From: Faecalitalea sp. UBA4312
Lineage (GTDB): Bacteria > Bacillota_I > Bacilli_A > Erysipelotrichales > Erysipelotrichaceae
Assembly (NCBI GenBank): GCA_002394635.1
Contig: DGUK01000055.1
Location: 1 to 59,180, forward strand
Reading direction: 5' to 3'
Length of the DNA: 59,180 nucleotides
Shown here one piece after another: positions 51,817 through 59,180 of this stretch. Both the position numbers and the translations under genes were made by a program. The notes under the pieces are model-generated. The model ran no database searches. It had not been told where the DNA came from and was given only the letters and a program-made list of their open reading frames with translations. Each line of letters begins with the position of its first letter. Positions within the stretch are counted from its first letter, which is position 1.

Positions 51817-53280
51817 ATGGATCGTTCCAAGATGATTTTTAACAATGAGATCAGTGAAAGGGACTACCGGAAAGCGGTGAAGTCTAGAGACAAATTTATA
51901 AAGAAATTCGGGGATGATACGTTAGAAAACTATCCGATCCGGATCAAGGAAAACGACTACCTGTTCAAAAGTCTGGGAGTATATGATATTGAACTGGACC
52001 CGAGAGAAGGGGAACCGTTTGATATGGAAAAAGGAATAATTGTAGGTAATATCCGCATGGGCTTTGGACATTATCGTATTTCCATGGCTATGGCCAGTGC
52101 AGCTCATGCGCTGGGATATACACCTTACTGGATGGATTTGAATTCCTATGCACAGACGACATGCACAAAAGTCATCAGTGCACAAAACGATCTGTATTCT
52201 CTGGGATCGCGGATTTCGCAGAAGAGCCGGTTGTTTAATAAATTTGTGTGGGAACCGATGAACTACGAAGGATTTCGCCAGCTGAGCTATAATGCCAGCG
52301 ACCAGAAAAACGCTGAATTGATGGCAACCGTCTTTAAAAACGTACCGAAGGAAATTCCGGTGATCGGCACGCATGTATGGCCGGCACAGGCTGCCTTACA
52401 TGGAGATATGAAATACGTTGTCAATGCAATCCCGGATAACTGGCCGATGGCGTTGCATTTAGCCGAAGGAAGTATTCATACGATCCAAACGCATCAGTCC
52501 TATATGGGATATCGAATCTTAAACGGCATGGCAAAGAAGAAGGTTCTTCATCCGATGCCGGCGGATAGTCTGATCTACACAGGCCATTATGTGGATCATG
52601 AACTGGTATCCAATCTGGAATCCGACACAAAAGCGAGAATGGATCGTTTTAAGAACGGAAAGCCAATGCGGTTCCTGTTGTCGATCGGGGGAGCAGGAGC
52701 ACAGAAAGAAATCTTTGCGGCCATCATAAAATATTTACTGTCGGATATCCGCGAACAGAAAGCGGTATTATATGTGAATGTCGGGGATTATCGAAATGTA
52801 TGGGATCAGCTGGTCAAAGAAATACCGGAACTGGAAAAGATCTCCACGACGCATTTCAATAACTGGGAAGATACAGAAAGCTTTGCTAATCAAGCATTGA
52901 ATGAGGATGTAAGTGGTGTTCATGCGTTCTGGCATGAAAACATCTTTGAAGCTGTGTATTGTTCGAACCTGTTGATGCGCAGTTGCGATGTATTGGTGAC
53001 AAAACCAAGTGAATTCTCGTTCTATCCGGTACCGAAGCTGTTTATCAAGCGCATTGGCGGCCATGAGAAGTGGGGAGCTATCCACTCGGCAGAGGTTGGA
53101 GACGGAAGTTTAGAATGTCGGGATATTCCGCATACGACACAAATGATCGATATGTTCCGCAAAGATGAAAGAATGTTTTTGCAGATGAATGAAAATATAT
53201 TAAGAAATAAAAAAATCGGATTGTATGACGGTGCTTACAATGTGGTCAAGATTGCGATGGGAATGAAAGAAGGAAAATAA
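51817..53280 (+). CDS. Predicted GT-B-fold (glycosyltransferase-like) protein, function unknown
   Basis: This 487-residue soluble protein has marks of a GT-B glycosyltransferase of the MurG/MGDG-synthase sort. A glycine-rich loop near the N-terminal domain (IVGNIRMGFGHYRISMAMA, about 75-95), a central MRFLLSIGGAGAQKE strand-loop and a C-terminal donor-site-like VLVTKPSEFSFYPVPKLFI are visible. I cannot place it in a named family. ATG 51817 has GAGGAGGG upstream and starts 1 nt after the TetR stop. Context suggests making or remodelling a galactose-containing glycoside, but this is inference. Confidence 0.6.
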   Translation: MDRSKMIFNNEISERDYRKAVKSRDKFIKKFGDDTLENYPIRIKENDYLFKSLGVYDIELDPREGEPFDMEKGIIVGNIRMGFGHYRISMAMASAAHALGYTPYWMDLNSYAQTTCTKVISAQNDLYSLGSRISQKSRLFNKFVWEPMNYEGFRQLSYNASDQKNAELMATVFKNVPKEIPVIGTHVWPAQAALHGDMKYVVNAIPDNWPMALHLAEGSIHTIQTHQSYMGYRILNGMAKKKVLHPMPADSLIYTGHYVDHELVSNLESDTKARMDRFKNGKPMRFLLSIGGAGAQKEIFAAIIKYLLSDIREQKAVLYVNVGDYRNVWDQLVKEIPELEKISTTHFNNWEDTESFANQALNEDVSGVHAFWHENIFEAVYCSNLLMRSCDVLVTKPSEFSFYPVPKLFIKRIGGHEKWGAIHSAEVGDGSLECRDIPHTTQMIDMFRKDERMFLQMNENILRNKKIGLYDGAYNVVKIAMGMKEGK

Positions 53281-53282
53281 GA

Positions 53283-54644
53283 ATGAAGCTGACATTTAGA
53301 AATAAATTCGGATTTGGACTGGGAGCTATAGGAAAAGATATCGTATACATGCTGGTATCTAGTTATTTATTGTATTACTACAATGTTGTTTTGGGGGTAA
53401 GCAGTGCCTTTATCGGAACAGTACTGATGTTGGCTCGTGTCTTTGATGCCATCAATGATCCGATCATGGGAATTATCGTGGCGAAGACCAAAACGAAATT
53501 CGGACGTTTTCGTCCATGGATCTTTGCAGGAACAGTATTAAACGCAGTAACTGTATATGCGTTATTTGCGACCCCGGCCAATATGGCGGAAAGCGGTTTA
53601 CGTGTCTGGTTGGCTGTCTTCTATCTTGCATGGGGCATTACATATACTATGATGGATATTCCATTCTGGTCTTTGATTCCGGCTGTCACCGAACCTGGCA
53701 AGGAAAGAGAGGGCTTGTCTTCTCTGGCTCGTAGCGCTGCCGGCATCGGCGATGCGATCCCGACAGTATTGACCATGGCCATCGTGCCAATTTTGAGCGG
53801 TGGAGCCGTGATTGCCAATTATACGATTGGTTTTAAATACTGGGCGTTGATCATTGCGATTTTCTTCGTTATCAGTGAAACCGTATGCGTGTTAAGTGTA
53901 CCGGAAAGAAAAATTGAAGAGACCAAATCCGTGGGAATTATGGAAATGTTTGCGTCTTTATTTAAAAACGACCAGGCTCTGGTCGTTGTGGTAGCTATTA
54001 TCTTCGTATATGCCGCACTCAACGTTGTAGGAAACTTGATTCTGTACTTTTTCCAGTTTGATGTAGGAGATACCGATGCCTATTCCTTATTTGTCAGTGT
54101 ATGTTTCGGTATCCAGGTTGTTGCCATGGCCGTGATTCCGGTAATCCGCAGAAAAGTGGAAAAACTACGGTTGTTCGGTGTAGGTATCGTTGTACAGATC
54201 ATCGGTTTTGCGATCTTGCTGCTGATGGCGGTAACCGGTATTTATAAAACCTTGGGATGGTTGTCCTTATGTTTGCCTGGTATGTTGGTCTATGCTGGTT
54301 ACGGAGTTCTGAATGTTATGCTGACGGTGTTCCTGTCGGATTCCGTTGACTATGGCGAAGCGAAAAACGGATCTCGGGAAGAATCTGTGATCTTCTCCAT
54401 GCAGACATTTACAGTGAAGCTGGCCAGTGGGTTTGCGGTCTTTGCAGCAGGACTGGCCATCGACATGATCGGACTGGAAACATCTGCATTGGTACAGAGC
54501 GAAGCTGCATTATCCGGACTACGTCTGTTCATGACGATTCCTTCCATCATTCTGCTGGTATGCGGTTATCTGGTATTCAAGAAATACTATAAATTAAACG
54601 ATGAAAAAATGGCAGAAATTCAAGCGCAGCTGAATCGTAAGTAG
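53283..54644 (+). CDS. GPH-family sugar:cation symporter (MelB-like)
   Basis: This 453-residue transporter of the glycoside-pentoside-hexuronide family has 12 membrane segments. The cation-site region is ARVFDAINDPIMGIIVAKT, followed by KFGRFRPWI, and MMDIPFWSLIPAVT is another family mark. MelB-type members import melibiose or related alpha-galactosides with sodium or protons, which fits the alpha-galactosidase encoded next. It starts 2 nt after the GT-B-like gene. Confidence 0.88.
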   Translation: MKLTFRNKFGFGLGAIGKDIVYMLVSSYLLYYYNVVLGVSSAFIGTVLMLARVFDAINDPIMGIIVAKTKTKFGRFRPWIFAGTVLNAVTVYALFATPANMAESGLRVWLAVFYLAWGITYTMMDIPFWSLIPAVTEPGKEREGLSSLARSAAGIGDAIPTVLTMAIVPILSGGAVIANYTIGFKYWALIIAIFFVISETVCVLSVPERKIEETKSVGIMEMFASLFKNDQALVVVVAIIFVYAALNVVGNLILYFFQFDVGDTDAYSLFVSVCFGIQVVAMAVIPVIRRKVEKLRLFGVGIVVQIIGFAILLLMAVTGIYKTLGWLSLCLPGMLVYAGYGVLNVMLTVFLSDSVDYGEAKNGSREESVIFSMQTFTVKLASGFAVFAAGLAIDMIGLETSALVQSEAALSGLRLFMTIPSIILLVCGYLVFKKYYKLNDEKMAEIQAQLNRK

Positions 54645-54652
54645 GAGGTTGT

Positions 54653-56971
54653 ATGATAACTGTTCAGGATTCGTTATATACATTATCGACGAAACATACA
54701 ACCTATAGTTTTCACGTTATGAGTTCTGGCCATCTGGAGCATTTATATTATGGACAGAGGATCGATCGCGGCAACATTGAAGCCATGAAATTGAAAAGGG
54801 CTTTTGAGCCGGGAAATGTCATCAACTATGTTCCGGATCATGTACTGGTACTAGAGGACAGGCGCTTGGAAATATCTTCGTATGGGAAAGGGGATATCCG
54901 TGAACCGTTTATTGAAGTCGTATATTCGGACGGCAGTTATACAAGTGATTTTCGTTTTGATAAAGCAGAGCTTTCAAAGCAGCAGCCAGTCATGGAAACG
55001 TTGCCACAAAGCTATGGAGCCGACGATCATCTGGTTGTTACACTAAAAGACAGAGATCTTCGACTAGAGCTTCATTATTCCGTTTATGAAGAATGTGATG
55101 TCATCACAAGAAGAGCGGTTCTTTATAATGACGGAGATCAGCCGGTTCAACTGGATCGATTGATGAGCACACAGCTGGACTTTGATGATCATAACTATGT
55201 GATGGAAACCTTTACCGGCAGCTGGGCTAACGAAATGAACCGAAATGAAATTCCTGTATATGCCGGAAAGATCGTTAACAGTTCTTATACCGGAACCTCC
55301 AGCAATCGTGCGAATCCGTTTGTGATGATCAAACGGCCAAATACCCAAGAGGATATAGGGGAAATTTATGGACTGAACCTGGTATACAGCGGCAATCATT
55401 ATGAGTGCTGTGAAGTCAACTCTTTTGGAAAAATGCGTTTTGTATCTGGTGTCAATCCACAATCATTTTCATTTACGATTGAATCGGGCTCTCGTTTTGA
55501 AGCACCAGAAGCAGTCATGAGCTATTCTTTTATGGGGCTGGGTGGTATGAGCCGGAATATGCATGATTTTGTCAATCGACATATCGTGCGTGGAAGATAC
55601 CAGAATCAAATTCGACCGATACTGATCAATAGTTGGGAAGCGAATTATTTTGATATCAACGAGTTTCGCATTCTTCGTTTGGCCAGAGCAGCCAAAGAAG
55701 CAGGAATCAATTTGTTTGTGATGGATGATGGTTGGTTTGGAACAAGGGATGATGACAAGCAGTCCTTAGGCGATTGGACGGTCAACACAAAGAAATTGCC
55801 AAGAGGGTTATCCGGCATCTGCGATCGCATCAACGCAATGGGATTGGAGTTTGGATTGTGGATAGAACCGGAAATGGTCAATGTCAACAGCGATCTGTAC
55901 CGTGCTCATCCGGACTGGGTGATCCAGATACCTGATCGACCACATTCTGAAGGAAGGAATCAACGCATATTGGATCTATGCAATCCTCAGGTTGTGGACT
56001 ATTTGGACAACGCCATAAAAACAGTATTATCCAGTGCAAACATATCGTATGTAAAATGGGATATGAATCGTATTTTTTCCGATGTATATTCGCAATATTT
56101 GGGACACGATAGACAAAAAGAGGTGTTCCATCGATATGTTATGGGATTATATGATTTGATTCGACGTTTGACAAAAGCGTTTCCGGATATTCTGTTTGAG
56201 GGGTGTGCAGCCGGTGGCAACCGATTTGATCTGGGAATCCTATGTTACTTTCCGCAAATTTGGGCTAGCGATAATACCGATGCCATATGCCGGGCCAAAA
56301 TACAGGAAAATTACAGTTATGGCTATCCTTTATCTACATTTACAGCACATGTTTCCAACTGTCCGAATCATCAAACTTTACGAACGACTCCTTTGGATAC
56401 ACGGTTTAATATCGCTTCCTATGGTGTATTAGGTTATGAATGTAATCTGGTGGATATGTCCAGAGAGGACAGGAAACGGATCGGAGAACAAATTGCCTTG
56501 TATAAAGAGTGGGAAGATGTATTCCAGTATGGGGATTTTTATCGGATCCATACTGGTGGCCGGCATCAGTGGATCAGTGTTTCCAAGGATAAAAAACGGG
56601 CTGTAGGGATGATCTGTCAGGAGATGGTGACGCCCAATACACAGACCGAGCTGTTTTATGCCAAGGGTCTGGATCCACAGAAAACATATCGGTTTTACAA
56701 CATTCCGAAAACTTACAATATCCTTCAATTTGGTGATTTGATCAATACGGCTGCACCGATCCATATCCGACAGGACGGCTTGGTGCATAAAGCGGTCTCA
56801 AAAGTGGTTACGATGCCATCAGAAACCGAAGATTACGTATTAACTGGACAACAATTGATGGCCGGTATCCATTTGAAGCAGGCATTCAGTGCGACCGGCT
56901 ATGATGAAAATGTTCGTTATTATCAGGATTTTAGTTCTCGTATGTACCTGATTGAAGAAGTCAAAGAATAG
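54653..56971 (+). CDS. GH36 alpha-galactosidase
   Basis: This 772-residue cytosolic glycosidase hydrolyses terminal alpha-galactosyl residues from melibiose, raffinose or related glycosides. The N-terminal beta-sandwich (about 1-310) is followed by a TIM barrel with NSWEANYFDI, FVMDDGWFGTRDDD, the nucleophile aspartate in YVKWDMNR, EGCAAGGNRFD, and the acid/base aspartate in IWASDNTDA. No signal peptide is seen, which agrees with uptake by the symporter encoded upstream. AGGAGGTTG precedes the ATG, and a terminator closes the operon. Confidence 0.93.
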   Translation: MITVQDSLYTLSTKHTTYSFHVMSSGHLEHLYYGQRIDRGNIEAMKLKRAFEPGNVINYVPDHVLVLEDRRLEISSYGKGDIREPFIEVVYSDGSYTSDFRFDKAELSKQQPVMETLPQSYGADDHLVVTLKDRDLRLELHYSVYEECDVITRRAVLYNDGDQPVQLDRLMSTQLDFDDHNYVMETFTGSWANEMNRNEIPVYAGKIVNSSYTGTSSNRANPFVMIKRPNTQEDIGEIYGLNLVYSGNHYECCEVNSFGKMRFVSGVNPQSFSFTIESGSRFEAPEAVMSYSFMGLGGMSRNMHDFVNRHIVRGRYQNQIRPILINSWEANYFDINEFRILRLARAAKEAGINLFVMDDGWFGTRDDDKQSLGDWTVNTKKLPRGLSGICDRINAMGLEFGLWIEPEMVNVNSDLYRAHPDWVIQIPDRPHSEGRNQRILDLCNPQVVDYLDNAIKTVLSSANISYVKWDMNRIFSDVYSQYLGHDRQKEVFHRYVMGLYDLIRRLTKAFPDILFEGCAAGGNRFDLGILCYFPQIWASDNTDAICRAKIQENYSYGYPLSTFTAHVSNCPNHQTLRTTPLDTRFNIASYGVLGYECNLVDMSREDRKRIGEQIALYKEWEDVFQYGDFYRIHTGGRHQWISVSKDKKRAVGMICQEMVTPNTQTELFYAKGLDPQKTYRFYNIPKTYNILQFGDLINTAAPIHIRQDGLVHKAVSKVVTMPSETEDYVLTGQQLMAGIHLKQAFSATGYDENVRYYQDFSSRMYLIEEVKE

Positions 56972-57000
56972 AAAGCTCCATGCGCAGTATGGAGTTTTTT
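56972..57000 (+). terminator. Intrinsic terminator of the alpha-galactosidase operon
   Basis: AAAGCTCCAT pairs with ATGGAGTTTT (one G-U), followed by T. It lies 11 nt before the next -10 box. Confidence 0.85.
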
Positions 57001-57010
57001 CTTGTAAATG

Positions 57011-57019
57011 TGGTATATT
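57011..57019 (+). promoter_or_regulatory. Extended -10 of CoA-type Nudix gene (predicted leaderless)
   Basis: TGGTATATT ends 8 nt before ATG 57028, and there is no Shine-Dalgarno. Confidence 0.6.
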
Positions 57020-57027
57020 CTTATCGT

Positions 57028-57624
57028 ATGAAAACGATATGGCAAGAACATAAACCACGGATCATCGATCTGGACAAGAACAAAAAATCATCTGTATTCA
57101 TTCCGCTGATCAAAAAAGAAGATGGCTATCACGTACTTTTTGAAATTCGAAGTGCAAATATACGACAGCCAGGTGATGTCAGCTTTCCGGGAGGAAAGAT
57201 GGAAAAAGGAGAGAAGCCGATAGATACTGCTATCCGGGAAACGATGGAAGAATTAAGGATCCGAAGAGAACAGATTGAGGTTTTTGGACAAGCAGATACA
57301 TATGTCACCGGAAAAAACCGGATCATTTACGCGTTTGTGGGAGAAATCAAGGAACCAATTGATCCGAATGAAGAAGTGGAATCGGTTTTTACGGTTCCAT
57401 TGCATCATTTGATGGAAGTACATCCGGAGATTTATATATCGACGATGGTTGAAAAACCGGCAGATGATTTTCCATATGATCGAATTCAGAACGGGAAAGA
57501 GTATCATTGGATGAAAGGAAAAAAAGAGGTTCTCTTCTATACGTATAAGAATTACACAATATGGGGCATCACAGCCAAGATACTCCAGGCATTTCTGGAG
57601 GTAATGAAAGAAGAAAATAAATAA
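57028..57624 (+). CDS. Nudix hydrolase, CoA pyrophosphatase type
   Basis: This 198-residue Nudix enzyme resembles the CoA pyrophosphatase (NudL/NUDT7) group, with the extra signature EIRSANIRQPGDVSFPGG leading into the Nudix box G-x5-E-x7-RETMEELRI. The usual glycine after EE is an arginine. It may cleave CoA or acyl-CoA to 3',5'-ADP and phosphopantetheine derivatives. An in-frame ATG at 56980 is inside the preceding terminator and is rejected. The -10 box abuts the chosen ATG. Confidence 0.85.
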   Translation: MKTIWQEHKPRIIDLDKNKKSSVFIPLIKKEDGYHVLFEIRSANIRQPGDVSFPGGKMEKGEKPIDTAIRETMEELRIRREQIEVFGQADTYVTGKNRIIYAFVGEIKEPIDPNEEVESVFTVPLHHLMEVHPEIYISTMVEKPADDFPYDRIQNGKEYHWMKGKKEVLFYTYKNYTIWGITAKILQAFLEVMKEENK

Positions 57625-57626
57625 GA

Positions 57627-57649
57627 CAGAGCGGAGATTCTCCGCTCTG
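57627..57649. terminator. Hairpin between convergent genes
   Basis: CAGAGCGGA pairs with TCCGCTCTG around GATTC. It lacks a good T-run on either strand, so termination would be weak. Confidence 0.5.
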
Positions 57650-57651
57650 AT

Positions 57652-59180
57652 CTATTTACGATGTTTCTTTGAAATAATCACGACGATAAAAACCAATAGA
57701 GCAACCAGCATGATCAGCAGGATAGCTGATGCCACTTGTCCGGTATTTGCGGCTGTCGTAGCGCCTTTTTTCTTTGTAGGCGGTTTGACTTCAGGGTCTT
57801 TTACCGTTTTGGATGTCTTTGTGTTTGTCACAACATAGCCGTCTTCCGCATTGCCCGAAATGGAAGAAGTATACCCTTCTATGGCATCTTCTTTGATCGT
57901 ATACTTGATTGGATTCTTTTGATCATAGGCATCTAAACCGGTAAAGGTATACTGCCAATCATTATCCTTATTAAGCTGAACAGAGTCGATTTCCTTATCA
58001 TTTGCGTATAGGCGTATCATAACCCCATCTGTAGGGCTTCCTATCCATTTTTTGGTAACCGGAACTGAAACTTTTCCGATTATTGTATTGGTAATAACGA
58101 AGCCGGTTTCTGCTGTACCGGAAATACCGGTCACATAACCATCGACCTTCACCTCCTGTATTGTATAGTTGATTTCGTGGCCGTCGGTTTCATCATACTT
58201 TGGTAATTCGGTAAATGTATAATTCCAGTTGTTGTCATCGGACAAAGAAATCATATCCGCTTTTTTACCATCCGCTAACAGCCATATATCGACATAGTCG
58301 ACAAGAATATCTCCGACCCACTTTTTGGTGACTGGAATATCTATGGTCTTTGTATTCGTGTTTGTGAAGACGACGCCTTCCTGGATCGTACCGGAAGACT
58401 TGGATTGATATCCTTTTAGCTCGTCCTCTATAAGCTCATATACAATTTCATGACCATCGGTTTCATCGTATTTCGGTAGATCCGTAAAGGTATGTTTCCA
58501 TTTATTTTTTTGATCCAGTGTGATGGTTTGGATCTCTTTTCCGTCAGCGGTCAATCGGATCAACACATTGTCCGCAGCCGGACCGATCCATTCCTTCTCA
58601 ACATGGATATCGATGGTCTCGGTATTACGGTTGATAAGAAGGAAGCCGGTTTCTTGGGAACCGTCTGTTTCTGATTTATATCCGGTGACAGGATCTTCTT
58701 TTATAGAGTACTGAATCGGATTCCCTTGGTCGTCGTATTGTTCCAGATCGGTAAATGAATCGCTCCATCTGTTCTCTTCGTTCAGTTCGAGCTTTAAACC
58801 CGTTGGATTGTCATTTCGGATCAGCTCAACATAGACAGGACCGACAGCCGGACCGATCCATTTCTTTGTGACCGGAATATCTATGTTTCCGCTGATGGTA
58901 TTGGTAAAGATAGTTCCATTGAGTAGATCCCCTTCTTTACGGGAGTGGTAACCTTCTATTTCGGCCTCTTCTAAATCATAGATGATTTCGTGGCCATCCT
59001 TTTCATCGTATTTTGGTAAATTTTCAAACACGTACTGCCAATTGTTGGATTCCGAGAGATCGATGGAATTTATGATAACGCCATCCGCAAGCAGGTTGAT
59101 CGTAGCCGATGCAGCGGCCGGGCCTTGCCATACCTTCGTTACAGGAATGGAAAGGGTCTCGGTGCTTGTGTTGATAAATA
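57652..59180 (-). CDS. Cna-B repeat surface protein, C-terminal part (partial)
   Basis: The gene runs off the right edge, so only about 509 C-terminal residues are seen; the reading frame is open to base 59178 and GTG 59031 is not a real start. Five Cna-B beta-sandwich repeats of about 90 residues follow each other (59178-58888 partial, 58887-58618, 58617-58348, 58347-58075, 58074-57808), each opening like IDIPVTKKWIG and ending FTNT. A linker, TAANTGQ, a membrane helix and a KKHRK tail end the protein like a sortase substrate, but the LPXTG box is not canonical. Cna-B domains act as stalks for adhesins. Confidence 0.85.
   Translation of the reverse strand, partial: FINTSTETLSIPVTKVWQGPAAASATINLLADGVIINSIDLSESNNWQYVFENLPKYDEKDGHEIIYDLEEAEIEGYHSRKEGDLLNGTIFTNTISGNIDIPVTKKWIGPAVGPVYVELIRNDNPTGLKLELNEENRWSDSFTDLEQYDDQGNPIQYSIKEDPVTGYKSETDGSQETGFLLINRNTETIDIHVEKEWIGPAADNVLIRLTADGKEIQTITLDQKNKWKHTFTDLPKYDETDGHEIVYELIEDELKGYQSKSSGTIQEGVVFTNTNTKTIDIPVTKKWVGDILVDYVDIWLLADGKKADMISLSDDNNWNYTFTELPKYDETDGHEINYTIQEVKVDGYVTGISGTAETGFVITNTIIGKVSVPVTKKWIGSPTDGVMIRLYANDKEIDSVQLNKDNDWQYTFTGLDAYDQKNPIKYTIKEDAIEGYTSSISGNAEDGYVVTNTKTSKTVKDPEVKPPTKKKGATTAANTGQVASAILLIMLVALLVFIVVIISKKHRK

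Noticed and set aside
1..59180. CRISPR arrays, tRNA/rRNA genes, insertion sequences, prophage
   Set aside because: No regularly spaced repeats, cloverleaf sequences, transposase or integrase motifs were recognised on reading both strands.

Overview
The window reads as one contiguous piece of chromosome from a low-to-moderate G+C Firmicute. The best guess is a gut-type Erysipelotrichia (Erysipelotrichaceae-like). The reasons are the mixture of Bacillus-like gene order (jag; a DUF1934 gene next to argS and rpoE; rsmG-parA-parB; prfA-prmC) with small single-gene units, a glmS ribozyme, a Bce-type two-component/ABC module, and a short AddA/AddB pair. This placement is inferred from protein motifs and synteny only; no marker search was possible. 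No rRNA, tRNA, CRISPR array, transposase or prophage gene was recognised. jag and rsmG-parA-parB usually lie near oriC, so the window is probably origin-proximal, but no DnaA-box cluster or parS site was found.

Layout. 1-8.9 kb: jag, then a tightly overlapping housekeeping run (pth, mfd, rqcP, a MutT-type Nudix gene, an HD-domain phosphohydrolase), then DUF1934-argS-rpoE. 9-15.2 kb: a polymer export and teichoic-acid-type cluster (TagG/TagH-like ABC transporter, a GT2-glycerophosphotransferase fusion, and two more CDP-glycerol-type transferases). 15.2-22.2 kb: small alarmone synthetase on the minus strand, uracil permease, rsmG-parA-parB, and glmS behind a self-cleaving glmS ribozyme. 22.2-27.8 kb: DUF5662 and CBS proteins on the minus strand, then a Bce-like response regulator/kinase pair and its ABC transporter. 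27.9-36.7 kb: rpmE, comFA-comFC, an unknown one-pass coiled-coil membrane protein, glmU-prs-ArsC/Spx-like, tatD on the minus strand, mgtE, and a phosphodiesterase. 36.7-43.6 kb: a membrane-anchored glucosaminidase and a peptide-deformylase homologue on the minus strand, prfA-prmC-map, a small unknown protein, a cytidylate-kinase-like protein and a Cof-type HAD phosphatase. 43.7-50.7 kb: purine permease and addB-addA on the minus strand. 51.2-57 kb: a TetR-controlled carbohydrate operon (TetR, an unfamiliar GT-B-like protein, a GPH sugar symporter, a GH36 alpha-galactosidase). 57-59.2 kb: a CoA-type Nudix hydrolase, and the C-terminal part of a Cna-B repeat surface protein that runs off the right edge.

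What stands out. (1) At least eight genes (DUF1934, rsmG, DUF5662, the response regulator, def, the glucosaminidase, the cytidylate-kinase-like gene and the CoA-type Nudix gene) have a good -10 box, usually extended with TGn, ending only 6-10 nt before the ATG, with no Shine-Dalgarno sequence. Transcription should start at or within a few bases of the start codon, so these are predicted leaderless mRNAs, which are unusual in Firmicutes. (2) A near-identical 19-bp palindrome (TTGACATAWWTGWTGTCAA) lies upstream of both rsmG-parAB and addBA, suggesting one regulator for chromosome-maintenance genes. (3) The alpha-galactosidase operon has a textbook-like control region: a promoter with a cre-like CcpA site in its spacer, flanked by two GGAAAC-N16-GTTTCY operators, presumably for its own TetR. 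(4) The glmS ribozyme is followed by a hairpin that buries the Shine-Dalgarno sequence and ends in seven U residues directly before the start codon. (5) Several orphan regulatory structures have no obvious client gene. All of these come from reading the sequence and none has been tested.
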